This document shows, piece after piece, positions 1 through 8,928 of a DNA stretch of 64,000 nt. Source of the DNA: an uncultured Glaciecola sp. (GTDB taxonomy: Bacteria; Pseudomonadota; Gammaproteobacteria; Enterobacterales; Alteromonadaceae); assembly GCA_947496235.1 (NCBI GenBank), contig CANMCE010000013.1, forward strand, positions 36,427 through 100,426, in the 5' to 3' direction. Within the stretch, counting starts at the first letter, position 1, and every line of letters begins with the position of its first letter. Below the pieces are notes generated by a model, which was not told the DNA's origin, did no database searches, and worked only from the letters and a program-made list of their open reading frames with translations. The position numbers were made by a program, and so were the translations under genes.

Positions 1-269
1 ATCTGTTGCCCTTGTATAGATAGTTTCTCGGCATCTTCGGCTGATAAACACTGCGCCAGCATGGACACATCGGCGCCAGCGACGAAAGAGTCTTTTTTAC
101 CGCTTGCAACAACAACACCTTTTATCTCTGCGTCCTTGTCAATTTGATCAAGTAAAGATGAGATTTCGTCGGTAAAATCACCTTTTAGGGTATTCATTGA
201 TTCGCCGGGTACATCCATAGTTAAAATGGCAATACCGTCGTTTCTTTTTTCTAAGCTAAATGCACCCAT
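1..269 (-). CDS. fadJ: Fatty acid oxidation complex alpha subunit FadJ (5' part only)
   Basis: The first ~89 codons are present; the gene runs off the left edge of the window. The visible protein starts [12 protein letters not shown] and contains the crotonase-fold stretch SFVAGADVSML, where the FVAGAD motif helps form the oxyanion hole of enoyl-CoA hydratases. In the family, the full protein combines enoyl-CoA hydratase with 3-hydroxyacyl-CoA dehydrogenase for beta-oxidation. The ATG shares one base with the TAA stop of fadI upstream, so the two genes are translationally coupled. FadJ rather than FadB is chosen because the upstream thiolase is FadI-like and the order is fadI-fadJ. Confidence 0.85.
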   Translation of the reverse strand, partial: MGAFSLEKRNDGIAILTMDVPGESMNTLKGDFTDEISSLLDQIDKDAEIKGVVVASGKKDSFVAGADVSMLAQCLSAEDAEKLSIQGQQ

Positions 270-1579
270 TATTCAGTCTCCACTATCATTGCCGCGCCTA
301 AACCACCGGCAGCACAAGCAGTTAATAATCCAGTACCACCGCCTCGACGATGTAAGTCATTTAACATTTGGGTAATCATTCTAGTCCCCGTAGCTGCAAA
401 TGGGTGTCCGTAGGCGATGGAACTTCCCATAACATTAAATTTATCCATATCAATCTCACCAACTGCCTTGCTACGATTGAGTTTTTCTTGGGCAAACTTG
501 TCACTGGCAAACATTTTTATGTTTGATAGTGTTTGAGCGGCAAACGCCTCGTGCATTTCGATTAAGGTAAGATCATTTAAGCTCATTCCAGCGCGGTCTA
601 ACGCAATTGGCGTGGCATAACTCGGCCCCATCAACATATCTTCCCATACATCAATAGCCGCAAAGGCATAGCTCTTAATAAACCCTAGTGGCGTGAAGCC
701 TAAAGCTTTGGCTTTGCTCTCTGTCATTATTAGAACGGCCGAAGCACCATCGGTTAGAGGCGTTGAGTTGGCTGCAGTAACAGAACCATGTTTTTTGTCA
801 AACGCAGGTCTTAATTTTGCGTAGCCTTCCAACTGAGAATCGAATCTCACGTTATTGTCACGAGAAAATCCGCCTTTATAAGGTTCTGCATAAGCCGTCA
901 TGACTTCCTTATCCAAGTTTCCTTGTTCCCAATTCTTAGCTGCCAATGAATGGGACCTGTGTGCCAATTTATCTTGGTCTTCTCGGCTGATACCATGAGA
1001 TTTCGCCATTTGTTCTGCAGTTTGTCCCATAGAAAGTCCAGTTGAATATTCTGCAACCGCGGGAGGAACAGGCAATAGATCTTTTAGCCCTAAACGTCTG
1101 AAAATGGAGAAACGCTGACCTAGTGTTTTTGCTTTTTGCAAATCGACTAATGCACGACCAAGTTTTTTTGAAACACCGATAGGAGAAACAGAGGTGGAAT
1201 CTGCTCCACCGGCTATACCCACTTCGATATTCCCTACCAACATGGACTCTGCGATATTTACCGTTGATTGAAAACTGGTGGCACATGCTCGTGAAACACT
1301 ATATGCATCTGTATTCACGTTCATACCAGTACCCAACACAATTTCTCTTGCTATATTGGGAGCTTCTGGCATTTGCACCACTTGTCCGTAGACCAATTGC
1401 TGTACTTCTGAAGGAGATAGGTTATTTCGAATGAGTAATTCGTTAACTACCATTTTACCCAAATCAACTGCAGGGACACCATGAAAGTATGTCGCCATTT
1501 TTGCAAAGGGCGTCCTTAACCCATCGACGATAGCAATACGATCGCCTGAATGTGTTTTAAGCTGTTGTTTATTCGACAT
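269..1579 (-). CDS. fadI: Acetyl-CoA C-acyltransferase FadI (beta-subunit thiolase)
   Basis: A 436-residue thiolase that performs the last step of beta-oxidation, splitting 3-ketoacyl-CoA into acetyl-CoA and a shortened acyl-CoA. Thiolase landmarks are visible: the nucleophilic cysteine in SRACATSFQ near residue 99, the motif MHEAFAAQ near residue 345, GHPFAATG near residue 393, and a C-terminal [11 protein letters not shown] carrying the second catalytic cysteine. Its length fits FadI rather than the shorter FadA. The ATG at 1579 follows a GAGGAAAA ribosome site. It is the first gene of a fadI-fadJ operon, and a FadR-like palindrome lies about 50 bases upstream. Confidence 0.93.
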   Translation of the reverse strand: MSNKQQLKTHSGDRIAIVDGLRTPFAKMATYFHGVPAVDLGKMVVNELLIRNNLSPSEVQQLVYGQVVQMPEAPNIAREIVLGTGMNVNTDAYSVSRACATSFQSTVNIAESMLVGNIEVGIAGGADSTSVSPIGVSKKLGRALVDLQKAKTLGQRFSIFRRLGLKDLLPVPPAVAEYSTGLSMGQTAEQMAKSHGISREDQDKLAHRSHSLAAKNWEQGNLDKEVMTAYAEPYKGGFSRDNNVRFDSQLEGYAKLRPAFDKKHGSVTAANSTPLTDGASAVLIMTESKAKALGFTPLGFIKSYAFAAIDVWEDMLMGPSYATPIALDRAGMSLNDLTLIEMHEAFAAQTLSNIKMFASDKFAQEKLNRSKAVGEIDMDKFNVMGSSIAYGHPFAATGTRMITQMLNDLHRRGGGTGLLTACAAGGLGAAMIVETE

Positions 1580-1626
1580 CTTTTTTCCTCAACTGGCTAA
1601 TTATCAGCGTTCTGTGCAACGCTTTC

Positions 1627-1637
1627 TGGTCTGACCA
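1627..1637. promoter_or_regulatory. FadR-like operator upstream of fadIJ
   Basis: TGGTCTGACCA is a perfect 11-bp palindrome around a central base and matches the core of the enterobacterial FadR box (TGGTCnGACCA). It sits 48 bases before the fadI start, where binding could block transcription. In the family, FadR represses fad genes and releases DNA on long-chain acyl-CoA. No fadR gene is in the window, so the regulator is inferred. Confidence 0.6.
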
Positions 1638-1647
1638 CTGCGGGGAT

Positions 1648-1664
1648 TTAAGCAAATTGCTTAA
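1648..1664. repeat. 17-bp palindrome between fadI and the moxR operon
   Basis: TTAAGCAA-A-TTGCTTAA is a perfect 8-bp inverted repeat with a one-base centre. It lies 11 bases from the FadR-like site in the divergent intergenic region. It could be a second operator for fadI or a site for the moxR operon; I do not recognise the regulator. Confidence 0.4.
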
Positions 1665-1834
1665 GAAAACGCAAATTTTTTACATAAAAAACAAAGCATA
1701 GTAGTTGATACCCAAAGATTCGAACCTATTATAAAGCCTTGGTGGAACAATTTAATTGATTCAAGGTCGAACTCGCTCAAGTTTTTACAAAAGAGTCCTC
1801 GCTCGCTTGTTAAGAAAAGTTACGTGGAAGGAAA

Positions 1835-2803
1835 ATGGCAGTAAATCAAATTCAAAGACTACTCGCTCACTTAGATTCGCAAGTTTTAGGTCAGCAACAG
1901 CTCACACAAAGTATACTCATTGGCCTACTCGCTGATGGCCATTTATTGGTAGAAGGACCACCAGGGTTAGCCAAAACTAGAGCTGTAAACAGCTTGTCAG
2001 ACGGTATAGATGCAAATTTCCATAGAGTGCAGTTTACACCAGACTTATTGCCAGCGGATCTCACTGGTACCGATATCTATCGCCCAGAAACCGGCGAATT
2101 TATTTTTCAAAAAGGTCCTTTATTCCATAATTTGATTTTGGCAGACGAAATCAATCGCGCGCCTGCAAAAGTGCAAGCAGCATTGCTAGAAGCTATGGCT
2201 GAACGGCAAATTACCGTAGGTGGCACTACTTATCCGCTGCCTGAATTATTTTTAGTAATGGCAACCCAGAACCCGCTGGAGCAAGAAGGAACCTATCCCC
2301 TTCCCGAAGCGCAACTTGACCGTTTTTTGATGCATGTGGAAATTGATTATCCCGATGCAGACACTGAATTAAAGATACTACAATTGACCCGTGGCGAATC
2401 GATCGATGAGCTTGCCGGTAAATTACCCAATAGCGTTGAGAAACTATCTCAGTCTGACATTAAACAAGCGCGTAAATCCGTGTTAGAAGTGCATTTATCA
2501 AGTGCAATCGAAAATTACATTGTGCAATTGGTTGTAGCCACCCGAAGACCACAATTGTATTCAGAAGAGTTAGCTAGCTTTATCGATATAGGCGTGAGTC
2601 CCAGAGCGACAATTGCACTTGAAAGATGTGCCAGAGCTCATGCTTGGTTAAATAACAGAGAATTTGTCAGTCCTGACGATGTGCAAGCTGTATTAAATAA
2701 TGTGTTAAGACATCGCATTATTTTGAGCTACCAAGCACAAGCAAAAGGTATTACAAGCAATCAAGTAATAGACCAAATAAAACAATTAGTGCCAGTACCC
2801 TAG
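1835..2803 (+). CDS. MoxR-type AAA+ ATPase
   Basis: A 322-residue MoxR-family AAA+ ATPase, a chaperone-like protein thought to act with VWA proteins on substrate maturation or envelope stress. Walker A is GPPGLAKT at residues 41-48 and Walker B is LILADEIN near residues 100-107; the sensor region MATQNPLEQEGTYPLPEAQLDRF is typical of MoxR. The ATG follows GGAAGGA. It opens a six-gene operon: a DUF58 protein follows after 8 bases, then DUF4381, two VWA proteins and BatD. The family and layout are clear; the substrate is not known from sequence. Confidence 0.92.
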   Translation: MAVNQIQRLLAHLDSQVLGQQQLTQSILIGLLADGHLLVEGPPGLAKTRAVNSLSDGIDANFHRVQFTPDLLPADLTGTDIYRPETGEFIFQKGPLFHNLILADEINRAPAKVQAALLEAMAERQITVGGTTYPLPELFLVMATQNPLEQEGTYPLPEAQLDRFLMHVEIDYPDADTELKILQLTRGESIDELAGKLPNSVEKLSQSDIKQARKSVLEVHLSSAIENYIVQLVVATRRPQLYSEELASFIDIGVSPRATIALERCARAHAWLNNREFVSPDDVQAVLNNVLRHRIILSYQAQAKGITSNQVIDQIKQLVPVP

Positions 2804-2811
2804 TTAACACT

Positions 2812-3786
2812 ATGCTAGCCCAAAACGAGATACAAGATTATCTTAACGAGTTGGAAAGTAACGGTATTCAATTACAGTTACCAGAACTGCTGCGCTATAA
2901 AGCTTTGTCCAGTATTCTTAAATTAAGCCCCAACAAAGGTAGTCAACACAATAGAAGCGGAATGGATCGCTCGACCTTTAAAGGACGAGGGATGGAATTT
3001 GATGAGGCTCGTTTTTATCAGCCTGGTGATGATATTCGTAGTATCGATTGGCGAGTAACGGCGCGCACAGGTAAACCGCACACAAAAATTTTCAGAGAAG
3101 AACGAGAAAGACCTGTATTCGTTTTTGTAGACCTTAGCGATTCAATGCAATTTGGCACTCAGTTGCTACTAAAAAGTGTACAAGCCGCCCATTTGGCTTC
3201 GTTACTTGGATTTGCTGCCGTTGCCCGTGGTGATAAATTTGGTGGTGTGATCTTTAATCAGACGAAAGACATTGAATCAAAACCTAAAGCGCAAAATAAG
3301 TCAGTATTATCAGTGATTGATCAAATGATTGGTTTGCAACAATTGACCTTGACTGAAGGAAAATCTCAATCAGCATCGTTGAATGCGCTACAACGCTTGA
3401 ATTACATTGCCAAACCGGGAAGTTTGGTGCATTTGATCAGCGATTTTAGCGATTTCACAGACACCCATTTCAATATTTTAGGAAACTTAAGTAGACATTG
3501 TGAGTTAATGGCGAATTATGTGTACGACCCTCTGGAAATTGCATTACCAGAAATCAAAAGTAAACAAGCATTGATGGTCACTGATGGTGAAAATAAACAA
3601 TCAATAATGCTGGGTGATAAAGACAAAAACCAAATGTATCGAAACACCCAGTCTCGCAAAGTATCTTTGCTTCACAACCGATTTTCTAGCATAAAAACGC
3701 CTATTCGTAAGATATCTGCCGGCCAACCTCTATCCAGCCAATTGAGCATGGGTAATAGAGGCTTTGTCATAGGAGAAACCTTATGA
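2812..3786 (+). CDS. DUF58 domain-containing protein
   Basis: A 324-residue DUF58 protein. The family hallmark at residues 61-100 is present, including DEARFYQPGDDIRSIDW and a conserved RERPVFVFVDLSDSM stretch that begins a VWA-like fold with a MIDAS-type DxSxS. DUF58 proteins almost always accompany MoxR ATPases and are presumed partners in the same chaperone system. No signal peptide or membrane segment is evident, so it is probably cytoplasmic. Its stop overlaps the start of the next gene (ATGA), consistent with translational coupling. Confidence 0.9.
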   Translation: MLAQNEIQDYLNELESNGIQLQLPELLRYKALSSILKLSPNKGSQHNRSGMDRSTFKGRGMEFDEARFYQPGDDIRSIDWRVTARTGKPHTKIFREERERPVFVFVDLSDSMQFGTQLLLKSVQAAHLASLLGFAAVARGDKFGGVIFNQTKDIESKPKAQNKSVLSVIDQMIGLQQLTLTEGKSQSASLNALQRLNYIAKPGSLVHLISDFSDFTDTHFNILGNLSRHCELMANYVYDPLEIALPEIKSKQALMVTDGENKQSIMLGDKDKNQMYRNTQSRKVSLLHNRFSSIKTPIRKISAGQPLSSQLSMGNRGFVIGETL

Positions 3787-4271
3787 ATCCATTAGATAAT
3801 CTTCATGATATACAATTGCCAACGGAAGTATCTTGGTGGCCACTAGCCACAGGATATTGGATCTTAATCGCATGTTGTCTGATTGCGCTGGTACTGGGTA
3901 TTCGTTATTTTTTAAGACATCGCAATCTTACTCAACTGCGTAATCAAGCGGTAAAACAGATTCAACTTTTAGATGAAACTTCTGACCAATTTCATCTAAG
4001 ACTGCAAGCCATTCTAAAAAATGTCGCGCAATTTTATTATCCATCGCAAATAATGAGTTTGCACGGTGAACAGTGGCAACTAGTGTTAGAGAGTGGAAAG
4101 TTGGCCAAACAGCAACCTAATGCAGTGCAGCAGTTATTTACACTTCATTTGAGTTTATATAATCCAACAATATCCGCTCCAACAGCATCAGAACTTAAAC
4201 AAACGGCCATTCTTTGGCTAAAAAAAGACTTCCCTTTATCTAAGCAGCAAAGAGAGGCGTTTAATGTTTGA
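3783..4271 (+). CDS. DUF4381 domain-containing membrane protein
   Basis: A 162-residue protein with one N-terminal membrane helix (about residues 20-43, WILIACCLIALVLGIRYF) preceded by a conserved LHDIQLPTEVSWWPLATGYW segment typical of DUF4381. The C-terminal part is soluble and helical. DUF4381 proteins sit between DUF58 and BatA in proteobacterial Bat operons, which is exactly its position here. Both gene ends overlap their neighbours (4 and 8 bases). Function is unknown; a structural role linking the cytoplasmic MoxR/DUF58 to the membrane VWA proteins is inference. Confidence 0.85.
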   Translation: MNPLDNLHDIQLPTEVSWWPLATGYWILIACCLIALVLGIRYFLRHRNLTQLRNQAVKQIQLLDETSDQFHLRLQAILKNVAQFYYPSQIMSLHGEQWQLVLESGKLAKQQPNAVQQLFTLHLSLYNPTISAPTASELKQTAILWLKKDFPLSKQQREAFNV

Positions 4272-5256
4272 GTTTATTTGGCCTTGGATTTTTGTCCTAG
4301 CTCCCTTACCTTTGCTGATTTACTTTTTTGTGCCTGAAAAGAAAGGCAATCAATCTGCAGCGCTTCGAGTTCCCACTAGCCATGCGTTTGGGATGCTTTC
4401 AAGTGGACCTGTTGCAAAATCGTCTTTAACTCTAATTCCGGTATTTATTATTTGGCTTTTATTAGTGACTGCTGCTGCTCGCCCTCAATGGCTTGGCGAA
4501 CCTATCGCTATTCCTACCCAAGGCAGAGACTTAATGGTGGCTGTGGATTTATCTGGCAGTATGAAGGCGCGAGATATGGAAGTCAGGGGGCAACCCGTAA
4601 ATAGACTCAGTATGATTAAGTATGTGTTATCAGATTTCATTAACCGCCGTGTTGGGGATCGCTTAGGTTTAATTTTGTTTGCTGACACAGCCTATTTACA
4701 AGCGCCTTTGACCTATGACCGAAAAACCGTAGAAACCCTGTTAAATGAAAGTGTTATCGGCCTAGTAGGCGAAAATACGGCGATTGGAGATGCTATCGGG
4801 CTAGCTGTTAAACGCTTTCGGGAACGGGAGAAATCAAACCGAGTACTTATCTTGCTAACCGATGGCCGCAATACAGCAGGGAACATCACGCCAGAACAAG
4901 CATTAAATTTGGCCAAAGAAAATCAAGTGACTATCTACACTATAGGCGTTGGAAGCAATACTCGGTCTATGTTCGGGTTTAGCGCACCCTCAAGCGGTTC
5001 TGACTTTGACGAAGCAACACTAAAAATGGTAGCAGAAGAAACCGGTGGTGCATTTTTCAAAGCGAATGATACAGAGTCACTCATCAATATTTATCGTCAA
5101 TTAGATGAGCTAGAACCCATTGAAGCAGGCAATGAAAAAATGCGTCCGCAAACGGCACTTTACTACTATCCACTCGCTGCAGCACTCCTGTTGAGCATTG
5201 TCATCACCCTTTTCAGTATTTTCGTTGGTATGCGTAAAACGGAGGAAGCAGCATGA
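4264..5256 (+). CDS. batA: BatA-like VWA membrane protein
   Basis: A 330-residue BatA-type protein. Membrane helices lie near residues 6-24 and 57-73, then a von Willebrand factor A domain with the MIDAS motif D95-L-S97-G-S99 and the later LLTDGRNTAGN loop; a C-terminal helix spans about residues 300-322. In Bacteroides, Bat proteins are linked to aerotolerance; elsewhere they are tied to envelope stress. It overlaps both neighbours, so all Bat genes are probably made from one mRNA. The symbol rests on domain layout and order. Confidence 0.85.
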   Translation: MFEFIWPWIFVLAPLPLLIYFFVPEKKGNQSAALRVPTSHAFGMLSSGPVAKSSLTLIPVFIIWLLLVTAAARPQWLGEPIAIPTQGRDLMVAVDLSGSMKARDMEVRGQPVNRLSMIKYVLSDFINRRVGDRLGLILFADTAYLQAPLTYDRKTVETLLNESVIGLVGENTAIGDAIGLAVKRFREREKSNRVLILLTDGRNTAGNITPEQALNLAKENQVTIYTIGVGSNTRSMFGFSAPSSGSDFDEATLKMVAEETGGAFFKANDTESLINIYRQLDELEPIEAGNEKMRPQTALYYYPLAAALLLSIVITLFSIFVGMRKTEEAA

Positions 5257-7184
5257 GTGAATTTACTGATTTTCATTTTTTACGCCCATTGGCACTGATA
5301 GGCATTTTGATTTTACCTATTTTTAGTTATCTACTTTTGAAAGTGCAAAATCGTAAAACAGCATGGCGAAGCCTTGTTCCCACGCATTTACAAGCCCATC
5401 TGTTATCCGAAAGCAGTAAGCAAGGCTATAAGGCACCATTTTGGATGTTAGCGTTTGTTTGGATTGTTTGCTGTATAGCCCTTGCTGGTCCTACATGGGA
5501 AAAACTCCCACAACCGGTTTATCAAAGCCAAACAGGTAAAGTGGTGCTAATGGATATGTCCCTATCCATGCGCAGTACAGACGTTAATCCAGATCGTCTG
5601 ACTCGAGCTAAATTCAAGGCACTAGATTTGATAGAAAGAATAGATGAAGGAGAAATCGGCTTGGTGGCATATGCTGGAGATGCTTTTGTCATTAGTCCGT
5701 TAACTCAAGATATCGAAAACATAGAGAACCTTCTTCCTAGTTTGAGTCCTGAAATTATGCCTGTACTGGGCAGTAATCCTTTTGCAGGATTACATCAAGC
5801 AGCAGAATTACTTGCTAATGCTGGCTATACAGAAGGTGATATTTATTGGATAACCGACGGCATTGAATATCCTGATGTTGAGCTAGTGCAAGAATTTATG
5901 AATGAAACCAGCTTCCGCTTGTCTGTGTTATTGGTTGGTACAGAACAAGGAGCGCCGATTAAATTGGTAGACGGCACCTTATTAAAAGACAATAGAGGTA
6001 ACATAGTATTGCCTAAAGTAAATTCACGGTATTTAACCCAGGCGTTTGGAAATAAGCCTGTAAAACTGACAGAAATGACAACCAACACGTCGGATATAGA
6101 ACGCATGATCCTAAGTGATAACACTTTTAATAGAGATGTTGTTGCTAGCGACGAAGAAATAAAGGGCGACGTTTGGCGTGATATGGGTGCTTTTTTAGCC
6201 TTAGCTATCCTGCCCTTCGCGCTTTGGTTTTTCCGAAAAGGTGTGTTGTTTTCATTAATTTTTGTAATCAGCTTCTTATCTTCCCCTGAACCTGCTTATG
6301 CAGACGAATCGGATGCCTTACCTAAACCCGAATTAGGAATAGTTGATAAGATGTTTTTGAATAACGACCAAAAAGGTGTACGTCAATACTATCAACAGGA
6401 TTACGAAACTGCCCAAGAATCATTCGATCGCCCTGATTGGAAGGCCGCCGCGGCTTACAAGGCTGGCGATTATGAAACTGCACTGTCTTTATATGAAGGA
6501 CTTGACGGCATTGAGAATACGTATAACGCCGGAAATGCACTGGCCCAACTCGGACGCCTGCAGGATGCTATAGATGCTTATGATAAAGTATTGTCCGAGC
6601 AACCATCGCACGTAGAAGCCATGGAAAATAAAAAAATTGTTGAATCCATGATGCAGCAACAAGAACAGGAAAATCAACAAAATCAGGATCAAAACGATCA
6701 AGGACAAGAAAATCAGTCTGGCGAACAGCAACAACGCGATGAAAATCAACAAGGTCAGCAAGATCAACAAAATTCTGATCAGTCATCTTCTCAGCAAAAT
6801 GAGAATCAAAACAGCGATAGTCAGCAGCAAGAATCAAATGCTGAGCAACAGGAAAATTCTTCCAATTCTGAACAACAAAATAATTCCTCTTCAGAACAAG
6901 AAGGTGAGCAAGAAAGTGAGCTAGAAAAAGAACAACAGCAAAATGCTGAACAACCTAATTCAGAACAACAACAGGAACCCATCAATAATCCTGATTCCGT
7001 TATCCAAGGACAAGTAAACCCTGAAGACATGACACCCGAAGAACGTGAAAAAATGCGACAAATGCAAATGTTGATGAATCGAGTACCAGATGATCCTGCA
7101 TTTTTGTTAAAACGAAAAATGCTATTAGAAGCCCAAAGCAGGCGTCAGCAAAGAGCCCCTAGTGTAAAAGAGCAAACATGGTAA
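5253..7184 (+). CDS. BatB/BatC-like VWA-TPR membrane protein with Q-rich tail
   Basis: A 643-residue protein. An N-terminal membrane pair (residues ~11-30 and 62-79) precedes a VWA domain with MIDAS D101-M-S103-L-S105, then a helix near residues 310-345. A TPR stretch covers roughly residues 385-470 (AGDYETALSLYEGL, AGNALAQLGRLQDAIDAYDKVL). Next comes about 110 residues made mostly of Gln, Glu, Asn and Ser, and a conserved-looking end (MTPEEREKMRQMQMLMNRVPDDP). This equals BatB fused to BatC, common in gammaproteobacteria. It starts in an ATGA overlap with batA and is followed 4 bases later by batD. Confidence 0.87.
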   Translation: MSEFTDFHFLRPLALIGILILPIFSYLLLKVQNRKTAWRSLVPTHLQAHLLSESSKQGYKAPFWMLAFVWIVCCIALAGPTWEKLPQPVYQSQTGKVVLMDMSLSMRSTDVNPDRLTRAKFKALDLIERIDEGEIGLVAYAGDAFVISPLTQDIENIENLLPSLSPEIMPVLGSNPFAGLHQAAELLANAGYTEGDIYWITDGIEYPDVELVQEFMNETSFRLSVLLVGTEQGAPIKLVDGTLLKDNRGNIVLPKVNSRYLTQAFGNKPVKLTEMTTNTSDIERMILSDNTFNRDVVASDEEIKGDVWRDMGAFLALAILPFALWFFRKGVLFSLIFVISFLSSPEPAYADESDALPKPELGIVDKMFLNNDQKGVRQYYQQDYETAQESFDRPDWKAAAAYKAGDYETALSLYEGLDGIENTYNAGNALAQLGRLQDAIDAYDKVLSEQPSHVEAMENKKIVESMMQQQEQENQQNQDQNDQGQENQSGEQQQRDENQQGQQDQQNSDQSSSQQNENQNSDSQQQESNAEQQENSSNSEQQNNSSSEQEGEQESELEKEQQQNAEQPNSEQQQEPINNPDSVIQGQVNPEDMTPEEREKMRQMQMLMNRVPDDPAFLLKRKMLLEAQSRRQQRAPSVKEQTW

Positions 7185-7188
7185 GCCA

Positions 7189-8886
7189 ATGAAACATATT
7201 TTAAGTATCATCATTATTTTTTGTACGCTTAATGCTTTTGCAAAAACCGAAAACCTAATAGCCTCTGTTGATCAAAATCCGGTGCTAGTAGATGAGTCAT
7301 TTACCTTAACGATTACCGCTAATGGAAGTCCTGACAGTCAGACCATCGATTTTTCAGCTCTTGAGCAAAATTTTCGCGTCAGCGCGCCATCCGTTAGCCA
7401 ATCTACTCAAATAATTAATGGTAATCGTTCGTCTTCGGTTAGTTGGCGATTGACACTGTTCCCTCGTGCCACCGGGAGTTTTGAAATTCCGTCTTTTAGC
7501 CTAGACGGAAAAACCACTCAACCAATCACCCTAAATGTAGTTGAGTCCTCCCAAGCTGGGGATCAACCTCGAGAGTTTTATATCACCACTGAAGTGAGCG
7601 AAAATAAAATCTATTTGCAACAACAGTTGGTTTATACGGTAAAAATATTTCTGGCTGGCGAAATTCAAAGTGGCTCTTTAAGTGAACCTGTATTGGATGG
7701 TGCTATTATTGAAAAATTGGGAGAAGATAAAGAATATCAAGAGTTAATAAATGGGGTTCGATATCGTGTAATTGAGCGAAACTTTGCCATTATTCCCCAA
7801 TCAAGTGGTGAATATAAAGTTCAAAGTCCATTATTTGAAGCCCGAGTTTTAAGTGGCGGCCGTCAAGGTTTTGCGTATTTCAACCGAACCAAGAATATTA
7901 GTCGAGTTGGCGAAGATCAACAATTAACCGTTGCGCCTATTCCTCCAGGATATCAGTACACTTGGCTTCCCAGCGAACTCGTGCAAATCAATGAAGAGTG
8001 GCAAGGTGACCCAGACAACATCAAAGCCGGTGAACCCATCACTCGCACCATTACCTTAACAGCCCTAGGTTTAATTGAAGAGCAATTGCCGGATTTTGGC
8101 GGAACTTACCACCCAAGCTTTAAAACTTATCCAGAACAACCTCAGAAAACAACTGTTCAGCGAAATAACAAACTAATTGCGCAAAGTGTGCAGAGCACTG
8201 CCATTATTGCAGAACAAAATGGTCAATTTGTAGTGCCTGAAATAAGAATACCTTGGTTCAACGTAAACACTGGAAAAACTGAATTTGCTGTTGTTCCGGC
8301 AAAATCTGTGACCGTGACCGGTAATCAAATTGTTCTAAATAACTCAGCAGATAATGCTCAACCAGCCCCAAGTGCTGGCGAAAATCCTGCTGAGATAACC
8401 AATCAAGAAGCTAACAGCTCACCTAGGGTTGTAGCGCCCTTATTTGATTGGTTACACATACTGTTGATGGTTTGTGTGGTTTTACTATCGGTTTGTTTAT
8501 TTGTTGTATGGTCTAGGGGCAAAACTTCTGAACCGGTCCATCAAACTAATAGCTCTATAAATACCTCTGAAACAGCAGCTTGGCACAGCGTGGTCAATTG
8601 CATCAAACAAAATAAGACCAACTTATTACCACAGAAACTTTGTCATTGGTTAAGTGTGTTGACTAGCAAGCATTTTTATTCGGCTACAGATGCCCTTAAA
8701 TTCATCAATAATGCGCAATTATTGCGCGACTATGATAGTCTTTTAACAGCAAGGTATAAAACTGCTGAACATGAGGTAAAGTCTGAGCACCTTGAATCAT
8801 CTGCTTTCTTAACCGAATTAGAAAATCAACGACAAAAATGGTTGAACAAGCAAAGCGCCCCATTGGACAATATTTATCAGCAATAG
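7189..8886 (+). CDS. batD: BatD-like protein
   Basis: A 565-residue BatD family protein. It has an N-terminal signal peptide (KHILSIIIIFCTLNAFA, cleavage near residue 18), a long beta-rich periplasmic region containing the family features SPDSQTIDFSALEQNF and SVSWRLTLFPRATGSFEIPSF, one membrane helix near residues 422-445, and a helical cytoplasmic tail. It closes the MoxR/Bat operon. Role in the family: periplasmic partner of the VWA proteins, associated with oxygen tolerance or envelope stress; the molecular activity is unknown. Confidence 0.87.
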   Translation: MKHILSIIIIFCTLNAFAKTENLIASVDQNPVLVDESFTLTITANGSPDSQTIDFSALEQNFRVSAPSVSQSTQIINGNRSSSVSWRLTLFPRATGSFEIPSFSLDGKTTQPITLNVVESSQAGDQPREFYITTEVSENKIYLQQQLVYTVKIFLAGEIQSGSLSEPVLDGAIIEKLGEDKEYQELINGVRYRVIERNFAIIPQSSGEYKVQSPLFEARVLSGGRQGFAYFNRTKNISRVGEDQQLTVAPIPPGYQYTWLPSELVQINEEWQGDPDNIKAGEPITRTITLTALGLIEEQLPDFGGTYHPSFKTYPEQPQKTTVQRNNKLIAQSVQSTAIIAEQNGQFVVPEIRIPWFNVNTGKTEFAVVPAKSVTVTGNQIVLNNSADNAQPAPSAGENPAEITNQEANSSPRVVAPLFDWLHILLMVCVVLLSVCLFVVWSRGKTSEPVHQTNSSINTSETAAWHSVVNCIKQNKTNLLPQKLCHWLSVLTSKHFYSATDALKFINNAQLLRDYDSLLTARYKTAEHEVKSEHLESSAFLTELENQRQKWLNKQSAPLDNIYQQ

Positions 8887-8928
8887 CGTAAAGTTACGAT
8901 AAAGAAACAAATAACAAGAGAATAATTT

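Noticed and set aside
6489..6837. Long minus-strand frames opposite the BatB/BatC Q-rich region
   Set aside because: Produced by CAA/GAA-rich repeats read backwards; low-complexity Leu/Ile/Val protein with no start site.
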